From assembly GCA_040877415.1 (NCBI GenBank), contig JBBDNV010000024.1:1-39164 (forward strand): DNA of 39,164 nucleotides. The letters run 5' to 3'. The notes below the pieces were generated by a model. That model saw nothing but the letters and a program-made list of their open reading frames with translations, did no database searches and had not been told where the DNA came from. Source of the DNA: JBBDNV01 sp040877415. GTDB taxonomy: Bacteria > Planctomycetota > Planctomycetia > Pirellulales > PALSA-1355. Below, in pieces: positions 32,211-39,164 of the stretch (positions within the stretch are counted from its first letter, which is position 1; the number at the start of each line of letters is the position of its first letter). Position numbers and translations under genes: made by a program.

Positions 32211-34658
32211 ATGAGACCATTGGCTTGCACTTCGAACGCCATGCAGCGGCTGCCGGTCATTTCCGTTCTGATTGGGGTTGGTGCGGGTTTCTTTGCAGCG
32301 CAAGGCTCGGGCGCCGAGCCCCGCGGCGATGCGGTGACGCCCGCCATGCGCGACCGGGCGGTGGCGGAGCTGCGCGAAACGCTCGCGAACGAGTCGCGGT
32401 GGGTCAAGGTTCACGCCGCCGAGTTTCTGCTGGCGCTCGGCTATCCCCAAGGAGTCGGCGATGCCTTCGAGGCCGAGCGCGCGGCGCACGATCGGGAACC
32501 CGAGTATCGCATCGGCATTTGGCGCGTTCTGGCCGCCAGTGCCGCAAGCGCCCACGAGCGGCGGGCCTGGACCGATCGGATTAAGGAAGTGCTGGCCGAT
32601 CCGGCGGCTGCTGACCACACGCACGCCGTGGAATCGTTGGCCAAGCTTGGCGTACGCGTGAGTGATCCCGAATTTCGATCCGCGGTCGAACGGGCTGCCG
32701 CTAAAGATCCGCGCGCCGCCGTGTTCGCGCGCTGGCTGCTGGCCGGTTCGGGCGACTCGGCGGCGCTACAGGAACTGACCGCGACGCTCGACTCGACCGA
32801 TCCGCAAGCCCGGTTTCTGGCGGCGTATGGATTGCAATGGCTGCGGCCCGATGATCCGGCAATCTGGCAAACGCTGCGTGCCGCGGCGCAGCGTGAGCAA
32901 GACTCGCCGGCGCGGATCTATCTGTTGTCGGCGGCGCTGGTGCTGGCGCCCGACGAGCGAGAGGCGGCGCCGATTCATCAGTCAATCCTTGACGCCGCCA
33001 ACGACGGCTCGTCCGCCGTTCGGACCGTCGCATGCTCGGCGCTGGCCGCGCGCGGCACGCCGGCGGACGTGCCGGTCTTGGAATTGTGGCTCGACGACCC
33101 GGACCCGGATGCCCGAGCCGCGGCCGCAGCGGCGCTGTTGCGCATCGGCCGCCGCGGAGTGCATTTGCTCGGCTGGCTCGACTGGGGCATCATCGGCCTG
33201 TACCTCGCCGGCATGCTCGGCATCGGTTGGTTCTATTCGACGGGCACGCAAACCGCCGAAGTCTACCTGCTGGGAGGCCGCAAGATGCAGCCGTGGGCGG
33301 TCGGGTTGTCGCTGTTCGCCACGCTGATGAGCACGATCTCGTATCTTTCCAGTCCCGGCGAGATGATTCAGCACGGGCCGATGTTCTTCGCGTCGATGTT
33401 GGCCTATCCGGCCGTCGCGGTGGTGGTGGGCTGGCTGTTGATCCCCTATTTTGTCCACCTGCCGCTGACAAGCGCCTACGAGATTCTTGAATCGCGGCTC
33501 GGTGTGGGTGTGCGTCTTCTGGGTGCGGTCTTCTTTCTGTCGTTGCGGCTGCTGTGGATGGCCGTGATTATCGAAGCGACGGTGAGCATCGTGCTTGTGC
33601 CGCTGATGGGAGTCGATCGTTCGATGACGCCCTATCTGTGCGCTCTTTTGGGATTGACGACGGTCGCGTACACCTCGATGGGCGGCATGCGGGCGGTCGT
33701 GTGGACCGACGTCGCCCAAACGTTCATCCTGTTGGCGGGCGGCCTGGTGGCGCTTGTGCTCATCACCTGGCAACTGGGCGGCGTCAGCGTATGGTGGCCG
33801 ACGAGCTGGGCTGCCAATTGGGATCCGCCCACGTTCGATTACGACCCCTACGCGCGCATCTCCCTGGTCGGCGTCGTGTTGGCGACGTTCTGCTGGCACG
33901 TCTTCACCTGCGGCTCCGACCAGATGGCCATCCAGCGCTACCTGTCGACCCGCGACGCGCCCTCCGCCCGGCGGATGCTCAACATTTCCCTGATCGCGAG
34001 CGTCGTGGTGGTGGGGCTGTTGGCCTTGTTGGGACTGGCGCTTCTGGAGTACTTCCGCGCGTTTCCGGAGATGTTGGGCGAGGGCCAATCGGTGGCCCAA
34101 AACGGCGACCAGCTTTTTCCCAGATTCATTGCGGTGGGGCTGCCGAGCGGCTTTAGCGGGCTGGTGGTGGCGGGATTGCTGGCCGCGGCCATGTCGAGCC
34201 TCTCGTCCGGGTTAAACTCGTCGTGCGCCGTGATTACCGTCGACTTTCTCGAGCGCTTTTCCGGCCGCCGCGACGCGCCGCGCGCGGGCGTCCGCCGCAC
34301 GCGATTCGTGTCGTGGTGCGTGGGGCTGGCCGTCGTGTTGCTCACGGGCGCGGTGGGCCTCGTCGAGGGCAACCTGCTCGAAGTCGCATTCAAGGTCACC
34401 AACCTGCTGGTCGCGCCGCTGTTCGGATTGTTCTTCATGGCCCTGTTCGTGCGCTGGGCGACCAGCTTCGGCACGTTCGTCGGAGCGGCGTTCGGACTGG
34501 CCACCGTCGTGGCTATTAACTACTGGACGGAATTCACCGGCGAAGCGGGAATCAGTTTTCTGTGGGCCATGCCGCTCGGCCTGGTGATTCAGGCCGGCAC
34601 CGGCGCGGTCGCCAGCCTGGCGCCTATCGGAACGCGAGTATCGACCCAAACGCAGTGA
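32211..34658 (+). CDS. Sodium:solute symporter with N-terminal HEAT-like domain
   Basis: An 815-residue fusion. After a signal-like segment (QRLPVISVLIGVGAGFFAAQGSG), residues about 45-320 form Ala/Leu-rich HEAT/PBS-like helical repeats (AELRETLANESRWVKVHAAEFLLALG, VPVLELWLDDPDPDARAAAAAALLRIG). Residues about 325-805 form a sodium/solute symporter: LLGGRKMQPWAVGLSLFATLMSTISYLSSP, YTSMGGMRAVVWTDVAQ and LLAAAMSSLSSGLNSSCAVITVDF, all family signatures. The extra helical domain would lie outside the cytoplasmic membrane. An alternative start at 32241 gives a shorter signal peptide; neither start has a clear Shine-Dalgarno. Two sialidase-like genes follow at 20 bp and with overlap, so a sugar acid or sialic-acid-type solute is plausible. 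Confidence 0.88.
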   Translation: MRPLACTSNAMQRLPVISVLIGVGAGFFAAQGSGAEPRGDAVTPAMRDRAVAELRETLANESRWVKVHAAEFLLALGYPQGVGDAFEAERAAHDREPEYRIGIWRVLAASAASAHERRAWTDRIKEVLADPAAADHTHAVESLAKLGVRVSDPEFRSAVERAAAKDPRAAVFARWLLAGSGDSAALQELTATLDSTDPQARFLAAYGLQWLRPDDPAIWQTLRAAAQREQDSPARIYLLSAALVLAPDEREAAPIHQSILDAANDGSSAVRTVACSALAARGTPADVPVLELWLDDPDPDARAAAAAALLRIGRRGVHLLGWLDWGIIGLYLAGMLGIGWFYSTGTQTAEVYLLGGRKMQPWAVGLSLFATLMSTISYLSSPGEMIQHGPMFFASMLAYPAVAVVVGWLLIPYFVHLPLTSAYEILESRLGVGVRLLGAVFFLSLRLLWMAVIIEATVSIVLVPLMGVDRSMTPYLCALLGLTTVAYTSMGGMRAVVWTDVAQTFILLAGGLVALVLITWQLGGVSVWWPTSWAANWDPPTFDYDPYARISLVGVVLATFCWHVFTCGSDQMAIQRYLSTRDAPSARRMLNISLIASVVVVGLLALLGLALLEYFRAFPEMLGEGQSVAQNGDQLFPRFIAVGLPSGFSGLVVAGLLAAAMSSLSSGLNSSCAVITVDFLERFSGRRDAPRAGVRRTRFVSWCVGLAVVLLTGAVGLVEGNLLEVAFKVTNLLVAPLFGLFFMALFVRWATSFGTFVGAAFGLATVVAINYWTEFTGEAGISFLWAMPLGLVIQAGTGAVASLAPIGTRVSTQTQ

Positions 34659-34678
34659 TCGAACGAAAGGATCCGCCC

Positions 34679-35722
34679 ATGAGAACCGTATGGTTGACGA
34701 TCATGCTCGTTGTAGCCGCATTGCGCGTGGCGGCGGCCGCCGACGAACCATTGCAGTACAAAATCATTTCGCGCGGCCCGTCCGCCGGAACTTATCAGGC
34801 GTTTCCGGACGTCTGCCGGCTGCCCGACGGCAACCTTATGTGCGTATTCTACGCGGGCTATGGGCACGTCTCGCTTCCCAGCGACGCGTGGCCGCGCGGC
34901 GGCCGCGTCTGCCTCGTGCGATCGCCCGACGAGGGACACTCCTGGAGCGAGCCCGAAGTGCTGTTTGACGGGCCGCAGGACGATCGCGATCCGCACATCG
35001 CCGCCATGCGCGACGGCACTCTTTGGTGCAGCTTCTTTCAGTATCGGCGCAACGGCAAGACCGAGTTCGACACGTGCCTCGTCTCGTCGCGCGACGGCGG
35101 CAAGACGTGGGATAGCGAGCCGCGCGTGCTCGTGGCCGACCGCTGGGCCTGCTCCGCGCCGGTGCGCGAGATGCCCGACGGCACGCGCTTGCTGGGAGTG
35201 TACACGGCCAGCGACTCGACCGCGTACGGCGCCGTGCTGCGCTCCACCGACGGCGGCAAGACGTGGAGCGAACCGGTCGCGATCGATCCGGATAGCGGCG
35301 TGCGGCTCGACGCGGAAACCGACGTCATTCCTCTCGGCGACGGCTCGCTGTTCGCCGCGCTCCGCGGCGACAAGAACGTCAACATGCATTACTCGCTGAG
35401 CCGCGACATGGGACAGACGTGGTCGCCGGTGAAAGACATCGGCTTTCTTGGCCATTGCCCGCACTTGACCCGGCTCAAGGGCGGTGAGATTCTGCTTGGG
35501 CACCGCCTTCCGGCCACGTCGCTGCACATCAGCCGCGACGAAGCCCGGACCTGGCAAGGGCCGATTCAAATCGACTCGGTCGGGGGCGCGTATCCGTCGA
35601 CGGTCGAGCTGAAGGATGGCACCGTACTCGTCGTTTACTATGAGGAAGGAGCCACAAGCGCGATTCGAGCCCGGCGATTCCGCGTAACGACCGATGGCAT
35701 TGAGATGCTGGATTTGAAATGA
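34679..35722 (+). CDS. Exported sialidase-like protein with five Asp-boxes
   Basis: A 347-residue secreted beta-propeller. The signal peptide is RTVWLTIMLVVAALRVAAA-ADE. Asp-box motifs recur at SPDEGHSWSE, SRDGGKTWDS, STDGGKTWSE, SRDMGQTWSP and SRDEARTWQG, spaced as in six-bladed sialidase folds. The conserved ArgXXX in the front (ISRGPSAGTYQAFPDVC) is compatible with substrate-carboxylate binding, but catalytic residues cannot be confirmed by eye. The ATG at 34679 has AAAGGA upstream and sits 20 bp after the symporter stop, so they form an operon. The longer frame to 34562 overlaps the symporter. Substrate may be a sialic-acid-like residue or another glycoside. Confidence 0.92.
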   Translation: MRTVWLTIMLVVAALRVAAAADEPLQYKIISRGPSAGTYQAFPDVCRLPDGNLMCVFYAGYGHVSLPSDAWPRGGRVCLVRSPDEGHSWSEPEVLFDGPQDDRDPHIAAMRDGTLWCSFFQYRRNGKTEFDTCLVSSRDGGKTWDSEPRVLVADRWACSAPVREMPDGTRLLGVYTASDSTAYGAVLRSTDGGKTWSEPVAIDPDSGVRLDAETDVIPLGDGSLFAALRGDKNVNMHYSLSRDMGQTWSPVKDIGFLGHCPHLTRLKGGEILLGHRLPATSLHISRDEARTWQGPIQIDSVGGAYPSTVELKDGTVLVVYYEEGATSAIRARRFRVTTDGIEMLDLK

Positions 35723-35811
35723 CCCCGGCCAAGGCCGACCAACATGCGTTGAGCTGCCGAACAATCAAGATGACACCCGCTGGCACCGCAAGCCACCGAA
35801 AGACTCGAAGC

Positions 35812-36948
35812 ATGATCGTCGAAGAGCGCGGCCTGGTATACGACGCGATCAACGCTCCGGCCGATCGGCGCGTGGCTTTTTTTACCAGCCTGTGCTCGCT
35901 TGAGCCGGGTACGATTCTGTGCGGATTCCAGGTTGGTTCGGGCAAGCATTCGCCGGACTCGACGCTCGGTTTGTGTCAATCGCGCGATCGCGGTGCGACG
36001 TGGCAACAAATCCCCGCTCGCTTCGATACGACCATCGACGGCGTGCCAGGGTCGCTTTCCGCTCCCACCGTGCTGGAAATCGAGAACGGCCGCCTGCAAT
36101 TGTTCGCCACGTGGTTTGATCGCGGCGATCCGGGCCGGCCGTTGTTCGATCCGGTGACGGAAGGGATTTTGCACTCGAAGCTGCTCGGCGCCGTTTCCGA
36201 CGACCGCGGAGAAACCTGGAGCCCGTGGCATGTGCTGGCCACGCCCGGACTGAGCGGCTGTGCGCTCGCCGGGCCGGTGATTCGCTGGTCGGACGGGACG
36301 ATCGCCTTGGCGTTCGAGAGTTTTAAGGAATTCGACGACCCGCGGCCCGCCGAGCACGGCTCGTGGCTGATCGTGTCGCGAGACCGCGGGCGCACGTTCG
36401 GGGCGCCCGTGCTCTTGGCCCCGCGGCACGAGGTTTATTACTGGGACGCGCGGCTCTGTGCGGCCGAGCGGCCCGGCGAGTTCGTGGCCCTGTATTGGAC
36501 GCACGACCGGGCCGGACACCGCGACCTCGACGTCCACTTGCGCCGCGGACGGATCGAGGGAACGGCCGTAGTCGGCCGACCGGTCGGGCCGACGACGATT
36601 CGCGGCCAGATTGCCGCCCCGCTGGTGGTCGACGACCGGCGATTGCTGGCGTTCGTGGTGGACCGCCGCCGGCCGGGCACCATGAAGCTGTGGCTGTCGC
36701 GCGACGGTGGCAACTCGTGGCCCCCGGCCGATTGCCTGCTCGTTCACGCGCACCAAGAGCGGGCCGCGGTCACCCAGGGGACCGAAAACGTCGATTTCGC
36801 CGAGTACTGGGAAGACATGGGCAAGTGGAGTTTTGGGCACCCGGCTATTTGCCGCCTTGACCACCAGCGCGTGCTCTTGGCGTTTTACTCCGGAGAGCCG
36901 GACTCGATGAGCATCCATTGGGCCCGAGTGAACCTGCTCGGGAAATAG
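35812..36948 (+). CDS. Sialidase-like (BNR) protein, probably cytoplasmic
   Basis: A 378-residue protein of the same propeller type with Asp-boxes SRDRGATWQQ, SDDRGETWSP, SRDRGRTFGA and SRDGGNSWPP. It has no signal peptide, unlike its upstream neighbour, so it may act on imported material. Start: the frame opens at 35719 with an ATGA overlap on the preceding gene, which would add 31 residues (MTPAKADQHALSC...) without domain character; the ATG at 35812 begins right at the recognisable domain. Translational coupling at 35719 remains possible. It is followed after 56 bp by the dioxygenase gene. Confidence 0.85.
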   Translation: MIVEERGLVYDAINAPADRRVAFFTSLCSLEPGTILCGFQVGSGKHSPDSTLGLCQSRDRGATWQQIPARFDTTIDGVPGSLSAPTVLEIENGRLQLFATWFDRGDPGRPLFDPVTEGILHSKLLGAVSDDRGETWSPWHVLATPGLSGCALAGPVIRWSDGTIALAFESFKEFDDPRPAEHGSWLIVSRDRGRTFGAPVLLAPRHEVYYWDARLCAAERPGEFVALYWTHDRAGHRDLDVHLRRGRIEGTAVVGRPVGPTTIRGQIAAPLVVDDRRLLAFVVDRRRPGTMKLWLSRDGGNSWPPADCLLVHAHQERAAVTQGTENVDFAEYWEDMGKWSFGHPAICRLDHQRVLLAFYSGEPDSMSIHWARVNLLGK

Positions 36949-37004
36949 AGCGAGAAATCCGCCGATCGATAACCGACCCGACCCGCAAGCCAAGGTTTAC
37001 GCCG

Positions 37005-37790
37005 ATGAGCTTCCAACACCTGAAAGCCCCATTCGATCGCGACGGCTTCGTCATCGTGCGGCAGCTTCTGCCGGCGGCCGATTTCGCCGAGCTAAACCGG
37101 CAGCTCGACCGTTACATCCGCGAGGTTGTTCCCGGTCTGCCGGACACCGACGCATTCTACGACGCGGACCGTTCCCGCCCCGAAACGCTCAGGCAGCTTC
37201 ATCGCATCGACCAGGATCCGTTCTTCGCTTCCTATCGAAACAACCCGATCTGGCGTTCGCTGGCCGAGGCGCTCGTGGGCGAAGAGGTTACGGCCCTGTC
37301 GCCGGAATGGTTCAACAAGCCGCCCCTTTGCGCCGCCGGTACGCCGCCGCACCAGGACAACTACTATTTCTGTCTCGATCCTTGCAACGTGCTGACGATC
37401 TGGATGGCGCTGGACGCGGTGGACGACGAAAACGCCTGCATGCGCTACGTCGTGGGCTCGCATCGGGAAGGCGTGCGGCCGCACGCGCGTTCGAACGTGC
37501 TGGGCTTTTCGCAAGGCATTACCGATTACGGGCCACTCGATGCGTCGCGCGAGGTGGCCATCCACCTCAAGCCCGGCGACGTGTCGGTGCACCACGGCAA
37601 CCTGATTCACTTGGCCGGAGCCAACCGCTCGGCGACGCGCCACCGCCGCGCCTTCGCGATTGTGTTTCAGGGCGCAAGCTGCCGCCGCGACGCCGACGCG
37701 TTCGCGCGCTACCAGGCGTCGGTTAAGGCCCAACAGGACGCGCTCGCGCCGCGAGCCGCCGCGGGGAAGGAGTCGACTCAAGACGCCTAG
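37005..37790 (+). CDS. Phytanoyl-CoA dioxygenase (PhyH) family protein
   Basis: A 261-residue Fe(II)/2-oxoglutarate oxygenase. The fold signature runs from FDRDGFVIVRQLLPAADFAELN through the iron motif PPHQDNYYF (His116, Asp118) to HHGNLIHLAGANRS, whose His202 would be the third ligand, and RRAF whose Arg would bind 2-oxoglutarate. It has no signal peptide. The ATG at 37005 has AAGG about nine bases upstream; the frame opens earlier at 36918, overlapping the sialidase-like gene. It ends the symporter/sialidase operon and would hydroxylate an unknown small molecule, perhaps a sugar or its derivative. Confidence 0.92.
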   Translation: MSFQHLKAPFDRDGFVIVRQLLPAADFAELNRQLDRYIREVVPGLPDTDAFYDADRSRPETLRQLHRIDQDPFFASYRNNPIWRSLAEALVGEEVTALSPEWFNKPPLCAAGTPPHQDNYYFCLDPCNVLTIWMALDAVDDENACMRYVVGSHREGVRPHARSNVLGFSQGITDYGPLDASREVAIHLKPGDVSVHHGNLIHLAGANRSATRHRRAFAIVFQGASCRRDADAFARYQASVKAQQDALAPRAAAGKESTQDA

Positions 37791-37824
37791 AGACCCCGTA
37801 ATCTCGGTCCGAAACTCTCGGAAT

Positions 37825-37893
37825 CTCTGTTTAACAGAGCCCCGTGGGTTAACGAGCCGGTTGGTTTCGGAACCCGGTTCGTCGTTCCGAACC
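37825..37893. terminator. Inverted repeats downstream of the operon, possible terminator
   Basis: CTCTGT-TTA-ACAGAG (37825-37839) is a perfect hairpin, and GGTTCG (37876-37881) pairs with CGAACC (37888-37893) over a 6-base loop. No T-run follows either, so intrinsic termination is uncertain. They lie 35-100 bp after the dioxygenase stop. Confidence 0.35.
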
Positions 37894-38632
37894 GTCAACT
37901 GGTAGACGTCACGATGAACCCGATGCGCTGCTGAGTATGCAATCTGCGCACCCGCGGCCGCGCCCCTGGCGCCAGACCGTCTGACCTTGACTGAAGTGCC
38001 GTATTGCCCTAGGATCGGGGTGTTCTTGGATGCTAGGTTACCAAAGGGCCGGCCGATGAGTTTACCGCTGCGACAATCGACCGCGGTGTGCGGATTCGAA
38101 TCCATGCCGACCGTGATTCGGCAGGCGGGGTACTGTTCGATTGTCATTCTGTGCGGTTGTTTTGTCTTCGGCGCCGGGCCGTGTCTCGGCCGGATCCTGT
38201 CGAGCGAATCGGACGCGGCCGGCGAAGAGTGCGGGTCGTCGAAGCACCTGGCCCTTTCCGCGCCCGGTTCCCAGCACGGCCGCGAAAACTCGCACAGCGC
38301 GCCGGCGCGGATGGCGACTCACCGTGGTCGATCCGACTCGAGCACGGTGCGGCGCGGCCTGCCATTTCATTGCGGCCATCGGCTGTCTAACGGCCTGCGC
38401 GCGCCCTTGCGATGTTGATGCCGCCCGTCTTCTGAGGCGCAGCCCCTTCGTTGAGTCGCGCAAGCGACCGGCCTTGTCTCGCCTCGATCACATCGTTCGC
38501 CTCCCCGAGTGGTCGGTTCCGAGTGCCTTGTGGACGGCGGCCGGCACTCTGGCCGGCGCGTCACGTCGTGTGCGGCGCTGCCCGCACGGCGACTGGTTGA
38601 CCGCGTCCACCCACAGAAAAGGGCCGAGTGCC
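37894..38632. other. Mostly gene-free interval before the carbonic anhydrase
   Basis: Apart from the doubtful small frame at 38056-38418 I see no gene, RNA or repeat in this stretch. AAAAGGG at 38617-38623 is probably the ribosome binding site of the carbonic anhydrase. Confidence 0.5.
38056..38418 (+). CDS. Doubtful small hypothetical protein
   Basis: A 120-codon frame with a hydrophobic stretch (YCSIVILCGCFVFGAGPCLG) near the N-terminus that could be a signal or anchor, then a polar Ser/Arg/His-rich tail ending HCGHRLSNGLRAPLRC. No known domain. Codon composition is not strongly protein-like, and no clear ribosome binding site precedes the ATG. The ending resembles small planctomycete hypothetical proteins, from memory only. 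Confidence 0.3.
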   Translation: MSLPLRQSTAVCGFESMPTVIRQAGYCSIVILCGCFVFGAGPCLGRILSSESDAAGEECGSSKHLALSAPGSQHGRENSHSAPARMATHRGRSDSSTVRRGLPFHCGHRLSNGLRAPLRC

Positions 38633-39164
38633 ATGCAGAAACTCGTCGACGGGATCCATCAATTCCAACAGAACATCTTCAGTTCGCACAAAAAACTGTT
38701 CCAACGGCTCGCCGATGGGCAGCATCCCGACGCGCTGTTCATCACCTGCTCCGACTCGCGCATCAACCCGAACCTTATTACCCAGACGGAGCCGGGCGAG
38801 TTGTTCATCCTGCGCAACGCGGGCAACATCATCCCGCCCCACGGGGCGGCCAACGGTGGCGAGGGGGCGACCATCGAGTTTGCCGTGGCCGGCCTCGGCG
38901 TCCAGGACATCATCGTCTGCGGTCACTCGCATTGCGGCGTCATGAAAGGGCTGCTTCATCCCGAATCCCTCAAAGACATGCCGACGGTAGCTGCCTGGCT
39001 GTCTCATGCCGAGGCGACACGCCGGATCATGCGGGAAAGGTACGGCGAGCGCACGGGGGAGGCCCTGCTGACCACCGCCGTCGAGGAAAACGTCCTGGTC
39101 CAGCTCGATAACCTGCGCACGCACCCCACCGTCGCCGCCGGGCTGGCCCGCGGCAAGCTGAAGC
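38633..39164 (+). CDS. Beta-class carbonic anhydrase (partial at window end)
   Basis: The first 177 residues of a beta-carbonic anhydrase; the stop codon lies beyond the window. Zinc ligands are Cys39 in ITCSDSRINP, His98 and Cys101 in CGHSHCGV, with the Asp41-Arg43 dyad of the catalytic site. Other family segments are ELFILRNAGNIIPP and GATIEFAVAGLG. AAAAGGG lies about ten bases before the ATG. It interconverts CO2 and bicarbonate in the cytoplasm. There is no signal peptide. The expected full length is about 200-230 residues, so roughly 25-50 are missing. Its downstream partner, if any, is not visible. Confidence 0.95.
   Translation, partial: MQKLVDGIHQFQQNIFSSHKKLFQRLADGQHPDALFITCSDSRINPNLITQTEPGELFILRNAGNIIPPHGAANGGEGATIEFAVAGLGVQDIIVCGHSHCGVMKGLLHPESLKDMPTVAAWLSHAEATRRIMRERYGERTGEALLTTAVEENVLVQLDNLRTHPTVAAGLARGKLK

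Overview
The window looks like chromosomal DNA of a planctomycete, most likely a member of the Pirellulales or a near relative. It is GC-rich and carries two Tat-exported DUF1501 proteins, BNR/Asp-box sialidase-like exoproteins, a sodium:solute symporter fused to a HEAT domain, several two-domain fusion enzymes and an ECF sigma/anti-sigma pair. The assignment rests on gene content only. I saw no tRNA, rRNA, CRISPR array, phage or complete insertion sequence.

Layout. 1-343: the tail of an upstream gene and a 31-bp tandem repeat. 344-4057: DUF1501 (-) diverging from a GntR/FCD regulator and a second DUF1501 gene (+), with a strong promoter and a 25-bp palindromic operator between them. 4298-7802: a sialidase-like/cyclase fusion (-) diverging from an unknown multipass membrane protein (+). 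7820-11184: a LarA-like protein (-) diverging from a MarR regulator and a 4Fe-4S/SCP2 fusion (+); near-identical AT-rich palindromes precede both plus-strand genes.

11223-17237: two divergent compact operons. The minus one is DUF547, a fatty-acid-hydroxylase-type protein and TIGR04282 and TIGR04283 glycosyltransferases; the plus one is a methylthioribose-kinase-like phosphotransferase, an exported nucleoside hydrolase and a TVP38/TMEM64 membrane protein. TIGR04282, TIGR04283 and TVP38 are families known from arsenosugar (ArsM/ArsS) neighbourhoods, but no ArsM or ArsS lies here. I regard this as the most interesting block: a candidate pathway for processing or glycosylating a 5'-modified nucleoside or sugar.

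17239-25259: a five-gene minus-strand operon reading sigma factor, anti-sigma factor, RND pump, membrane-fusion adaptor and TolC-like channel, apparently an envelope-stress-controlled efflux system. 25495-29686: a 594-residue protein ending in a DUF59-like domain, a small zinc-ribbon protein, a remnant of a serine beta-lactamase-family gene and a family-4 glycosyltransferase.

29698-37790: an amidohydrolase/class-III aminotransferase fusion (-) diverging from HEAT-symporter, two sialidase-like proteins and a phytanoyl-CoA-dioxygenase-type oxygenase (+), plausibly a system for uptake and processing of an acidic sugar. 37791-39164: a largely empty stretch with one doubtful small ORF, then a beta-carbonic anhydrase that runs off the window.
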